The notes below the pieces were generated by a model. That model was given only the letters and a program-made list of their open reading frames with translations. It ran no database searches and was not told where the DNA came from. Source: Sabellastarte sp. h YS-2021 (Eukaryota > Annelida > Polychaeta > Sabellida > Sabellidae). From it: 64,000 bases of DNA. Location: positions 86,766,706 through 86,830,705 of the forward strand of contig OZ024934.1 of assembly GCA_964017235.1 (NCBI GenBank), read 5' to 3'. This document shows, piece after piece, positions 47,062 to 56,356 of the stretch (positions within the stretch are counted from its first letter, which is position 1; every line of letters begins with the position of its first letter). Position numbers and translations under genes: made by a program.

Positions 47062-47296
47062 GTTTATATATTTTATTTTTTGTTTTACATCGCGTTCAAC
47101 AGCCAGGGTCATATTGTGACGGGTAGTTTATGGAAGGAACCAGAGCATACTAGTTGGTCAAGATACTGCGCCATGAACTACCGGGCACCAGCAAGTAACT
47201 ACCAACTTACCAACATAAAGTTCCCGGGCCGAGATTCGAACCGCGGACCTCAGAGGTTGAAGGCAAGCACTCTAACCGCTACTCAACCAAGCCCTT
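47062..47296 (-). mobile_element. tRNA-derived SINE, diverged copy
   Basis: Minus-strand copy with tail TTTTACATCGCGTTC. In minus-strand sense it has B box GGTTCGAATCTC and head GGGCTTGGTTGAGTAGCGG. The target duplications GGCCTGTAGCTTG (47049-47061) and GGCCTGTAGTTTG (47297-47309) differ at one base. Confidence 0.75.
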
Positions 47297-47450
47297 GGCC
47301 TGTAGTTTGAGACAGTTGTAGTATTTAAATGTGTCTATTCAGATTTCATAAGTGCTCTAATTTTACTTTCCCTGCATTAATAGCTCGATATAATACCCAC
47401 ATAAGCAAACAGTTTGGGGAAAAAGTAGCCTGTGAAAATATAAAAAAACA

Positions 47451-48010
47451 GGGGCCGATTTCACAAAGGGTCTTACACTTAGCCAAGTTTTTGGCTAAGT
47501 CAGGGACTTAAATCCAAGACTTTGATCTTAACTAGGTCTGGGACTTAAATGGATTTCACAAAGGGTGACTTAGCTAAGTCCAAGCTTATCATATAACCAC
47601 AGTGGCTTTCTGTGTCATGTGACCTTTTATTTCTGTTCAAAATATACTATTGGTCATTCATTTGATGCATTTTATCTAAGGATAAGTGCTGCTTTGAAAT
47701 GGAAAACCTTGTTAAAACCTATAAACTTCCCAAAAATTACTTTTTTGAGGTGTTTTGTATAATTGTACTTTATTTACAGCCATTTCAAATTTTGAAGTGA
47801 AGAAAAATTTATGGGGGCCATATTTAAGTCCTCTTTACAAAATTTAAGCCCAATACCTACCAGGCTTAAAGTTAAGTCCACTGACTTAGCTGCTTTGTGA
47901 AATCCGCTAAGTCTAAGACCACAGACTTACATTCTGTTGACAAAATTTAAGACCAAAGTCTTAAATTTAAGTCTAAGTCTGGGCTTAAGTCACTTTGTGA
48001 AATCGGCCCC
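47451..48010. mobile_element. Fold-back MITE, uninterrupted reference copy (560 bp)
   Basis: The ends GGGGCCGATTTCACAAAG and CTTTGTGAAATCGGCCCC are perfect inverted repeats. Inside them, many AAGTCTTA/TAAGACTT-type words in both orientations would let the arms pair and each arm fold into smaller hairpins. The centre carries GCCATTTCAAATTTTGAAGTG, itself partly palindromic. Copies interrupted by other elements are at 50055-57916 and 57917-60456. No ORF, non-autonomous. Target duplication not identified. Confidence 0.7.
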
Positions 48011-48378
48011 AGATGTTTTATGAATAGCTTTGGTTTGCTAGACTTATAAACATATGTCCACAATGACCTTTCTTAGATTTTTTATGTATTTTGTGAAAGT
48101 GGGAGGTTGCAAAATGTCATACAATATGACAGTGGAACAACTAAAACAAAATGCATGTGTGGTCTGACTTAGTTGAAAAATCATTATCTGTACAAATGGT
48201 AAGTTTTGGGGAAGTAAAAATATTGTGAATATGTTGTTGATGCACATTACTATCAGTCTGCGTGAACTTTGACTTTTGACCAAAAAAAATTCTGAATATA
48301 CACACCTTAAGTAAACCTTGATTGTAAAAAGGTCCCACAACCCTGAATTATTTACCTCCGATTTACTTGGAAGATTAT

Positions 48379-48574
48379 TGGTGGTGGTGAACCTATTCAT
48401 GCCTGTATTTCTGTATTCACACCCATCCTCAGTTTTCTTAAAGATTTATACTTTTTTTGTGTGTTATATCATTATGAAATTGATCACAGACATTGGTTAT
48501 TTATTGTGTAACTGTGATTCTCTTTGTGTGTGGGTGTGAATAGGTATGTGGGCATGAACTGGCCCACCACCACA
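48379..48574. mobile_element. MITE family with GGTGGTGG ends, copy 1
   Basis: Left end GGTGGTGGTGAACCTATTCA and right end GGCATGAACTGGCCCACCACC are imperfect inverted repeats. Related to 49767-49980. No ORF. Confidence 0.5.
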
Positions 48575-49766
48575 ACTCATTTTACTGAATCATTTACTTT
48601 CTATGTTAAAATTGTTTTATCACCCCTCAAAAGTAAATAACACATTTGAAAGCAATCGTTGATAAAGTTAAATCTGAAAACCACAGTAAAGTTTACTGTA
48701 GAATTCATATTTGAAAGCAACAGCTAGTACTTTATGCATTTCAAAGCAATGATAAAGCTTGCAGTTCATTTGAAAGAAATACTACTTTTAGGCATCACCT
48801 AACCGCGGACATAACTTAGCCACCAACATCATATTTTGAAATTTCTATAAATCTAAAAGCCTGTACTGTACTAGTATCATTCTTGAATGGTCTATTATAA
48901 TAAGATTTATGATGAGTACCAATTTAAAACCCTGTGCAACCACACATTTGTCTGTTTGAAGCATTCAAATGAGTGGCGACCAAGTTATGCCTACTGTACT
49001 GTAGAAGCAGTAGTGCATTTTTTAAACATCTTAAAGCAACAGTACATTTAGTTCTAGAAAACATTGGAAAGCAACAGTAAATATAATGAATATTGGTTGA
49101 ATAAAGTGAATATCATTATATATCCCATAGAATATGCTTTGTAATCGCACCTGTTTAGAAACTACACTGTATCCAGACTATTCCACATATATTTGCCTTT
49201 TTGCCCCAATATTCATTCTGATATCCCATCACTTTTTCACTTTGGTTGAAGGATAAAAGTTCAACAATTTGCCCCAACAACCTTTTTCAGCAAACTTTGT
49301 CTGGCGCGTGTCAACTTCTGATTCATGTGTCACTCTACAATCACCTACAAAGTGTTATCCAAACATCGAGTTTCAACGTTGGTCTACTTAATTTAACATA
49401 TATTCAGAACGCATTGGATTATGATATTGACGCAATATGGTAGAAAATTAACTTTTACTTTCTTTAATAATTAATTTAAGATGTTTGTATTTATGGTTAA
49501 AGTTAACAGGATTTTCTGTATCCCTAAAATAATCATGTTTAAAATCTCCCCGTAAGTCACCACCTTAAAGTGGGAAGACAATGCGACATTGTCAAATATG
49601 GAAATCTCTGGGGAGGGAGCTGTGAACATCTCCAAATTTTACGGCCACGACCCAATTAGTTTTGAATAACTACAGATTCATATTAAACACATTAACCACA
49701 TTCAGTAGGACGACTGAGATCATACCAGATAATCTAGTTTCAATGTCTCCTGTTATTTGAAGGCCA
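48575..49766. other. Non-coding DNA
   Basis: GAAAGCAA-type words recur at irregular spacing from 48,650 to 49,080. No gene or element was recognised. Confidence 0.3.
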
Positions 49767-49980
49767 GTAGTGTTGGACTAATTTACGCCCATCTACCTGT
49801 TCACGCTCCCTTGAATTTTCTTATAAATTTATACCTTTTGATTAAATATGTTAACCACGTCATAGATAATTATAAAATTGATCGTATTTATTGGTAATTT
49901 ATCGTATATCTAGGATGGACTTCAATTAATTTAGGGTGGGCATGAATAGGTCCATGGGCATGAATTTGTCCACCACCACT
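49767..49980. mobile_element. MITE family with GGTGGTGG ends, copy 2
   Basis: The right end GGGCATGAATTTGTCCACCA mirrors the left end AGTAGTGTTGGACTAATTTA and the following CGCCCATCTACC. The arms of about 45 bp are better conserved at the right. It ends 12 bp before a SINE head. Confidence 0.5.
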
Positions 49981-49992
49981 ACATATAGTTTA

Positions 49993-50053
49993 GGGGTCAC
50001 GGTGGCAAAGTTGTAACAATCGCTCCCACCTCTGAGGTTGGTGGTTCAAACCC
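49993..50053 (+). mobile_element. SINE head, 5' part of a split SINE
   Basis: GGGGTCACGGTGGCAAAG matches the head of the SINE at 62008-62243. It continues through CTCCCACCTCTGAGG to a B box GGTTCAAACCC, where it breaks off at the start of the fold-back MITE. The continuation of the SINE body is found about 10.4 kb downstream at 60457. Confidence 0.65.
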
Positions 50054-50620
50054 AGGGCCTGTATTCACGAAAGGTCTTAGACTTAGCCAGGTCTTAATAG
50101 GCTTAAATCCAGGCTTAAAGTTAAGACTTTTGTCTCAGCTAAGTTTTGTCTTTAAACCGTATTCACAAAGGGTGACTTAGCTAAGTCCAAGATTATCAAA
50201 TAACTACAGTGGTTTTGAAATGGAAAACCTTATTACCGCATATAAACTTCCCAAAGACTGCTTTAGTAATGAGGGGACCTACCGTTAATTTACTTTCCTA
50301 TTACCTATATTCTTAGAATTTGCTAGAAGAGTATGATCTACCTATTCAATACTTATGACTTAATTCATTAGTTAAAAGTTAGGAAAGTGTCATTTACTGT
50401 TTTTCTGGCCAAACTTTTATTACTACAAACATACAGATTTTTATAGTTAATGTGACAATTGGTAAATTAACAAACAGTTGCGCTAAATCATGGGGTGAGG
50501 GGACCAACTGTTAATTTAATAATCACATCATCTCTCAGTAAACAGTATAAAGAAAAACAGCCATTTAGTGTGTTTCAGACTGCCCTGCAGAATACGTTAA
50601 TCTTGAGTTATTTATATCAG

Positions 50621-50836
50621 TGTAATGGCAAACCCCCTATAGGGTTGCATTTCAGTCGTAATGAACTGGTCTACGCATTTTGAACTTACCCTGATGTCTG
50701 TAGCCAATCATAGTCCTCCTTCTAAACCCGGCCAATCAGAAGCCTTCTATGGTTGTGGAGTGGCTGAAGAGCTTGTATCTCATCATTTGTGTTCTGATAC
50801 CTGAACAAGTAACATGTTTTAAATGAAAGCTTTTAA
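50621..50836 (+). repeat. Split direct repeat A1
   Basis: A 216 bp repeat identical to A2 (55856-56071) except for a few substitutions. It contains CCCCCTATAGGG, a CAATCAT/CCAATCAG pair of CCAAT-like motifs, and ends AAAGCTTTTAA 21 bp before the gag ATG. It probably holds the promoter. Confidence 0.85.
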
Positions 50837-50857
50837 ATTGACATTATATACTGGATT

Positions 50858-52300
50858 ATGGCTGCTAATACTTCTACGGATACGTTACCTAAACCCGCAC
50901 TTGGATTCTGTAAGAAATGCAATAGCGACCATGAGAAACCCATTGGAAATAAGTGCGAGAAACTTAAGAATGTGAAAGAAGAGAAACATGATCTCAGTCG
51001 CGAGACTGTAAAGAAAACATCACGGGGAAAGCCAGCTGACTCTCACGAGAAGATGATGGATATGATGTTACATACTATGAACTCCGTTACTGAGAAACTG
51101 GCTAGTATGGATGAAAGAATATCGGGGTTGACAGCACGTATTGATACTCCGGCTGTAAAACCTTCTACAAGGAAATCTCGTTCCCGAGAACAAGTCAAAC
51201 GACGGGGAACTCCTGATAAAGAAGAAGCACTGTTTAGTTCACCAGTGGCTGCTCACGCAGTTATACAGGAGGGAGGCACAGCTTACTCTCAAGTATTCGC
51301 GGACACGGCAGTGGCCATTAAACCTACACCAGTACGTCCAAAGAAACATAAGGCAACCATAGACTTGGGCTGTACACCTCTCATGCAGACGGCCACTGCA
51401 CGCGTGACTTCAACTGTTACATCTCAGACAGTTTCCCAATCTTTAGCTGAGACTGTTGCACAACCACAGGTGACTTCAACTGTTACATCTCAGACAGTTT
51501 CCCAACCTTTAGCTGAGACTGTTGCACAACCACAGGATCCACCTTCGCAGATCTGGACTACACCACAAGATATCGTGCAGCAACCACCTGATAGTGGACC
51601 TCAGACAAAGCAACCTGTTATCCAGGACTGTAATCAAAACATTCTGTTTGGACAGGTGGACCAGTTTGGCAATCCTGTGAGAGTGCAAGGTCCAGCTGAG
51701 GCAATTCCCGAAGTACGTGATACATTTGTTCCAGTCACGGAGCATCCCATAACTGTTGATGCCAGACCTGTATCGAATATAAATATGCTGAGATCGAACC
51801 CACTGATTCAGCAAATGGTGGAGGAGCGGATGGCGCTGTTAGAAGCGAAGATGAAACTTGAATTACAAGGGGGTATGTCGCGACGCAGAAAAAGTGGCAG
51901 ATACAACATTTCGGACACCCCACATTCAACACCACACTTAAGATGGCCAAATGAATCTTGTGTCATCGGCACAGCTAGGAAACGGACGACCTTTGATGAA
52001 CTCACGTTGGGGCAATTTGTCATAGGATTGGTAACTAATGCACTTGATACGCAGCACATACCCACTATGAAGAATATGCTGAATGAGTTAGTTGAGACGG
52101 TTAAGTTGGCGGAAAACATTTCTTGGCCCATTGCCAGGGGTGCCTTTGCTGCTTCGATGCTCAAAATTGAAGACGAAGGAATTACATGGGCTGATTCTAG
52201 AACTCTCGCGGACCATCGTCTTACTTACTCTCAATCCGCCGTATTCTCAGGATCAACAACAATGTCGCCCCGCATCCAACAGACAACCCCTGGCAATTGA
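50858..52300 (+). CDS. Gag-like ORF1 of the DIRS-order element
   Basis: 480 codons from ATG at 50858, the first ATG after repeat A1. The N-terminus has a small Cys/His cluster (CKKCNSDHEKPIGNKC). A lysine-rich region and a short coiled-coil segment (about residues 68-95) follow. Residues about 185-228 contain two tandem 22-residue repeats (VTSTVTSQTVSQ...). The rest resembles the capsid-like part of DIRS-group ORF1 products, which package the RNA. The frame ends at TGA 52298-52300 but stays open in the same frame beyond it. Confidence 0.7.
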   Translation: MAANTSTDTLPKPALGFCKKCNSDHEKPIGNKCEKLKNVKEEKHDLSRETVKKTSRGKPADSHEKMMDMMLHTMNSVTEKLASMDERISGLTARIDTPAVKPSTRKSRSREQVKRRGTPDKEEALFSSPVAAHAVIQEGGTAYSQVFADTAVAIKPTPVRPKKHKATIDLGCTPLMQTATARVTSTVTSQTVSQSLAETVAQPQVTSTVTSQTVSQPLAETVAQPQDPPSQIWTTPQDIVQQPPDSGPQTKQPVIQDCNQNILFGQVDQFGNPVRVQGPAEAIPEVRDTFVPVTEHPITVDARPVSNINMLRSNPLIQQMVEERMALLEAKMKLELQGGMSRRRKSGRYNISDTPHSTPHLRWPNESCVIGTARKRTTFDELTLGQFVIGLVTNALDTQHIPTMKNMLNELVETVKLAENISWPIARGAFAASMLKIEDEGITWADSRTLADHRLTYSQSAVFSGSTTMSPRIQQTTPGN

Positions 52301-52486
52301 TCGATTAAGAAAATTGCATGCAAGTGGTTTAACGAGGGCACGTGTCCTCATTCAGCAGATCACCTGGATACAACGGGTACGACGTTATTTCGACATGTCT
52401 GCCTTTATTGTTTTAAGACTCTGAAACGCAATAATGTTCACGTGGAAGCTGATTGCTTCAACAAGAAGAAAACTGGTATGGACTAG
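52301..52486 (+). CDS. Cys/His-rich domain between two in-frame stops
   Basis: Directly after the TGA of ORF1, 61 codons in the same frame encode CKWFNEGTCPHSADH, then FRHVCLYCFKTL, then a final H...C pair. This is a zinc-binding pattern like the C-terminal domain of many DIRS/Ngaro gag proteins. It ends with TAG 52484-52486, and ORF2 continues in the same frame. Either the TGA is a recent nonsense mutation that cut the domain off gag, or it is bypassed. Confidence 0.6.
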   Translation, partial: SIKKIACKWFNEGTCPHSADHLDTTGTTLFRHVCLYCFKTLKRNNVHVEADCFNKKKTGMD

Positions 52487-54661
52487 GGAAACATTGGCTG
52501 TAACTTTGACTGCTTGTCACATATGTATAATTCTGTTAATTGTAACTTTACTCAGTATGCTTATTGTCATAAAAGTGGTGTTGGGTGTAATTTTAAGGGG
52601 TTCTCCCCGTGTGTTGAATCTGTGGAGTGTCTGGATGATGTATCTGCCAACTTTGTACATATTAATTACATGCATAGTAAAGGTCCTTATGGTAACTTGC
52701 GAGATCGTTCAGTGGCTAACTTTATTGGTAGCCCATTACTAGCTTACTGTAATTGTCACAAGCTGGAAGAACATTTGTTCGGAGACAAGGCCAACGAGAG
52801 TTTAAATCTCAGATCTCGGATAAAGAGATGTGCACCTGAAAATGTTGTTCCAACAAACTTTAGTGAATCAGTGATATCAGTAAGGACTGAATCATGCGGT
52901 GGTCAGTTATCAGTTAATGAAGATCCTGTTATTGAGTTACAAAGACATTGTGGTTCTGTAAATAAAGTTGAGCAATTTAACTATGATCTTGGTTTTGTTA
53001 CACAACCATCTAAGCAAAATATTGCCTTCAATAGCACACCTATTAATATGAAAGATCATAAAGCTTACCTGGCATTGGTGTCAGATGTATTGGCATCTGG
53101 TCTGCCCAATTATCGTTCCGTTCGCGTTCCACTGCCTTCTGTTTTCAACTGGAGCTACCTACAACAGCACATAGGTTCATATCATGATGGTAGGTTGCTG
53201 GATTATCTAAAGTTTGGTTTCCCACTTAACATCGCTTCAAGGGACCAAATTACAAATAATGCACAGGACAACCATGCATCTGCAAATGAATATGGAGAGG
53301 AGATTGATGCCTTCTTTAAGAAGGAATTGGAAGAAGGTGCGTTATTTGGCCCATTTGAGGAGGAACCTCACCCTGCGTTTACGTGGGCACCATTGATGAC
53401 CAGACCTAAAGGAACAGGAAGACGAGTAATATTGGATCTGATTTATGGCGACCATTCTGTTAATAACCATACAGATAGGACCTGTTTTGATGGTATGTCG
53501 TTTAACTTGACCTTACCTACGTTAGACGCTTTAATACCCACACTCCAGTCTTTGGGAAGTGAAGCTCGAGTTTTTAAAATTGATATAGCTCGTGCTTTTA
53601 GGCATGTCCCTATTGACCCAGGGGACGCAATTCACTTGGGAATGAAGTGGAGAAACAAGTATTATATTGACAAGTTCCTAGCCTTTGGGGCAGTACATGG
53701 AACAGCAATATTTCAGAGAATAACGGACTTCATACGGTTTATCTTGGCAAAACAAGGAATTCACGTTTTCAATTACATAGATGATATCTATGCATGTTGT
53801 CATGTTGACACAGCTGAACATGCTTTTCAAAGTCTCATCTCGGTCATTACAGAAGTTGGCCTGCTCATGAATCCTCAGAAGGTATTCTCGCCTACCACTT
53901 CATTAACCATTATGGGAATTGTAGTTGATGTAAACACAGCCTCCTTCAGTATTGATAAAGCAAAATTGGACGAGATTAGAGCAATTTGTGCACAGACTTT
54001 TCTGCGAGATGTGGTTTCAAAACGAGATTTTCAGTCGTTATTGGGAAAGTTGTTATACATATCTCGTTGCGTGAAATCATCGAGAATTTTTCTCAATCGA
54101 CTATTGATAACTCTTAGGAATCACACGGATAAAGCTAGGGTCACACTAGATCAGGGAACATACGAGAGTTTGGCATGGTTCCTTACCTTCATGCATTCGT
54201 TTAATGGAGTGGTTTACTTTAAGAAACCTCCCATCCAACATCACATTTATGTAGATGCAAGTCTGAAGTATCTCGGGGGCACCTGGGGTTCACGAGTTTA
54301 TTCGACTGTCGTCCCAGTTGAGATAATTGGTGAGAGATCTATTACTCAATATGAATTATATAATGTCCTCTTAGCTATTCGTCTTTGGGCTTCAGAGCTA
54401 GCAAACAAAACTGTATGTGTACATTGTGACAATCAGAGCGCGGTTACAGTCATTAACTCAGGAAAAACGAAGGACGCTTTCTTAGATATGTGTATTCGAC
54501 AGTTAGCAATGTTGTGTGCACTACATAACATAGATCTTAGGTTACAGCATGTCAGAGGAATAGATAATGCTATGGCTGATTCACTGTCTAGAGGCAAATA
54601 TAACAATCTTGGGGAGGTACAATGGGATATTGTCCCTCATCATTTGCTTGCTGTTTTTTAG
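52487..54661 (+). CDS. Reverse transcriptase / RNase H (ORF2) of the DIRS-order element
   Basis: 724 open codons directly follow the in-frame TAG at 52484. The first 100 or so are Cys-rich (GCNFDCLSHMYNSVNCNF), then a linker, then a DIRS-type RT. RT signatures are ILDLIYGDHSVN, VFKIDIARAFRHVPI (first catalytic Asp), the active site FNYIDDIYA at nt 53,771-53,797, and MGIVVD. RNase H follows with IYVDASLKYLGGTWG, CDNQSAV and GIDNAMADSLSR. The first ATG of the frame is at 52523, so independent initiation or fusion to gag by readthrough are both possible. All catalytic residues I can check are present. Confidence 0.8.
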   Translation, partial: GNIGCNFDCLSHMYNSVNCNFTQYAYCHKSGVGCNFKGFSPCVESVECLDDVSANFVHINYMHSKGPYGNLRDRSVANFIGSPLLAYCNCHKLEEHLFGDKANESLNLRSRIKRCAPENVVPTNFSESVISVRTESCGGQLSVNEDPVIELQRHCGSVNKVEQFNYDLGFVTQPSKQNIAFNSTPINMKDHKAYLALVSDVLASGLPNYRSVRVPLPSVFNWSYLQQHIGSYHDGRLLDYLKFGFPLNIASRDQITNNAQDNHASANEYGEEIDAFFKKELEEGALFGPFEEEPHPAFTWAPLMTRPKGTGRRVILDLIYGDHSVNNHTDRTCFDGMSFNLTLPTLDALIPTLQSLGSEARVFKIDIARAFRHVPIDPGDAIHLGMKWRNKYYIDKFLAFGAVHGTAIFQRITDFIRFILAKQGIHVFNYIDDIYACCHVDTAEHAFQSLISVITEVGLLMNPQKVFSPTTSLTIMGIVVDVNTASFSIDKAKLDEIRAICAQTFLRDVVSKRDFQSLLGKLLYISRCVKSSRIFLNRLLITLRNHTDKARVTLDQGTYESLAWFLTFMHSFNGVVYFKKPPIQHHIYVDASLKYLGGTWGSRVYSTVVPVEIIGERSITQYELYNVLLAIRLWASELANKTVCVHCDNQSAVTVINSGKTKDAFLDMCIRQLAMLCALHNIDLRLQHVRGIDNAMADSLSRGKYNNLGEVQWDIVPHHLLAVF

Positions 54662-55637
54662 ATATCCCCAATGCCTTGGGCAGGTGGTTTATCAAGCCAT
54701 GGGAAAAGTTCAGAAAGGACTTCGTCCACATACCAGAGCTCAGTACATCAAGCAGTTTAAACTATTTGTAGCATTTATGTTACAATATAAATGTAAAAAA
54801 TGGGACTCTGTCTCATCAGTATTATGTTTCTTGGAGTTCCTTGCAGCCAATGCATTAACATTTAGGGTGATTAATAATTATATTTCAGCATTGAAGCACC
54901 ATTTTGCCAGATATTCTTGGGGAATTTATGTTTTTGAGTCACCATTAGTTAGGAAATTCCTGCGTGGGCTTCAGTATACAGTACCCCCTAATCCCCGACC
55001 AAAAGGTTTGTTCTCGCTAAACCAAATCCATGAGATCTCGCAATTGTGTGAATCCTTTGAGAGCTCTTTGACATACCGAGCTGCATATTTATTGGCATTC
55101 TATGGCCTTTTCCGCATTTCTAATTTGGCACCAGTTTCTTCTACTCAATTTGATAAGAAACGTCATCTTCTTCGGTCTGACATTACATTTGCCCCTCCGG
55201 GTGTACATATAAAGATCAAATGGGCCAAAAATATACAGGCCCCTGAAAAGATACACTTTGTTAAACTCCCAACTATCCGCGTACCAAATATGTGCCCTGT
55301 CAAGACGTTAGCAGCACTGTTGAAGAAATTTCGTTTGCAGCCAGACGATCCTCTTCTGGTTTTAGACGATTATCACTTGTTAACACAATCTAACTTGAGG
55401 TCTCGCCTGGCCACATTCCTTCACACTATGGGAGTTCCGTTACAAACTCATGGATTTCACACATTCCGTCGCTCTGCAGCTACAATAGCATATGATGCTA
55501 ATGCTTCATTGTCTGCAATCAAATCTCATGGCTTATGGAGTAGTGATGCGGTTTGGTGTTACATTTCTGACAACACCTCACAAGCTTTACAAGTTCCCCT
55601 TACTTTCCAACACCTGGTTAACACTACTTTTTCATAA
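54567..55637 (+). CDS. Tyrosine recombinase (ORF3) of the DIRS-order element
   Basis: Open frame of 356 codons overlapping the end of ORF2 in the +1 frame. The first 30 or so residues are a shadow of RNase H, and the likely start is ATG 54699 (residue 45). An N-terminal SAM-like DNA-binding region (PHTRAQYIKQFKLFVAF) precedes the catalytic part. R183 lies in YGLFRISN, H298 and R301 in HTFRRS, H321 in SHGLWSS, and the nucleophile Y332 in VWCYISD. The R-H-x-x-R-H-Y set is therefore complete. The enzyme would insert the circular DNA copy by site-specific-type strand exchange, without target duplication. Confidence 0.8.
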   Translation: MLWLIHCLEANITILGRYNGILSLIICLLFFRYPQCLGQVVYQAMGKVQKGLRPHTRAQYIKQFKLFVAFMLQYKCKKWDSVSSVLCFLEFLAANALTFRVINNYISALKHHFARYSWGIYVFESPLVRKFLRGLQYTVPPNPRPKGLFSLNQIHEISQLCESFESSLTYRAAYLLAFYGLFRISNLAPVSSTQFDKKRHLLRSDITFAPPGVHIKIKWAKNIQAPEKIHFVKLPTIRVPNMCPVKTLAALLKKFRLQPDDPLLVLDDYHLLTQSNLRSRLATFLHTMGVPLQTHGFHTFRRSAATIAYDANASLSAIKSHGLWSSDAVWCYISDNTSQALQVPLTFQHLVNTTFS

Positions 55638-55653
55638 ATGCTCCGTTTGGGTT

Positions 55654-55860
55654 TGGGCTTATTGTGTGTGTAATTCTGAGTCTCGTCAATGAGATTAGAA
55701 GTATTATGAAGTTGAAATCTCATATTGTGAGATCTCGTGATTATGTATGTAGAACTAACCAATATAGACATTAATAAATGGTAGTGCCCAAATCTCGGAG
55801 TGTTTGTTAAATCTCGCTTGAGGTTATAGTCGTCTTATGCATGTGTGATTTAGACTGTAA
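55654..55860 (+). repeat. Split direct repeat B1
   Basis: 207 bp, nearly identical to B2 (56151-56356), beginning TGGGCTTATTGTGTG. It contains ATTAATAAATGG, whose AATAAA could be a polyadenylation signal, and several TCTCG words. It abuts A2. Confidence 0.85.
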
Positions 55861-56071
55861 CGGCAAACCCCCTATAGGGTTGCATTTCAGTCATAATGAA
55901 CTGGTCTACGCATTTTGAACTTACCCTGATGTCTGTAGCCAATCATAGTCCTCCTTCTAAACCCGGCCAATCAGAAGCCTTCTATGGTTGTGGAGTGGCT
56001 GAAGAGCTTGTATCTCATCATTTGTGTTCTGATACCTGAACAAGTAACATGTTTTAAATGAAAGCTTTTAA
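55856..56071 (+). repeat. Split direct repeat A2
   Basis: 216 bp copy of A1, fused head-on to B1 through a shared TGTAA. This is the B1-A2 arrangement expected of split direct repeats. Confidence 0.85.
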
Positions 56072-56150
56072 CCCACCCAATTCCCTCCCTTTCTTTTAAT
56101 TTTAATTTATGTTTTACGTGTTTTTAGTTGTCATATTTTGTGCCTTTGTA

Positions 56151-56356
56151 TGGGCTTATTGTGTGTGTATTCTGAGTCTCGTCAATGAGATTAGAAGTAT
56201 TATGAAGTTGAAATCTCGTATTGTGAGATCTCGTGATTATGTATGTAGCACTAACCAATATAGACATTAATAAATGGTAGTGCCCAAATCTCGGAGTGTT
56301 TGTTAAATCTCGCTTGAGGTTATAGTCGTCTTATGCGTGTGTGATTTAGACTGTGA
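56151..56356 (+). repeat. Split direct repeat B2, right end of the element
   Basis: 206 bp copy of B1 lacking one A in the GTGTGTGTAATTC stretch. It is separated from A2 by about 79 bp of unique pyrimidine-rich sequence. Confidence 0.85.

Larger units (their letters stand above)
50621..56356 (+). mobile_element. DIRS-order retrotransposon (Ngaro/PAT type), nearly intact
   Basis: The element encodes gag-like protein, RT/RNase H and a tyrosine recombinase instead of a DDE integrase. It has the split direct repeats of PAT/Ngaro elements: A1 (50621-50836), ORFs, B1 (55654-55860), A2 (55856-56071), B2 (56151-56356). At the B1/A2 junction the sequence is CTGTAACGG, while the outer left edge reads GTGTAATGG and the outer right edge CTGTGATAG. 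A short TGTAA core at all junctions fits recombinase-mediated circle integration. No methyltransferase-like ORF was found. The near identity of the repeats suggests recent insertion. Confidence 0.85.

Noticed and set aside
51509..52164. Minus-strand frames of 71-118 codons
   Set aside because: They are antisense shadows of the DIRS-order gag ORF.
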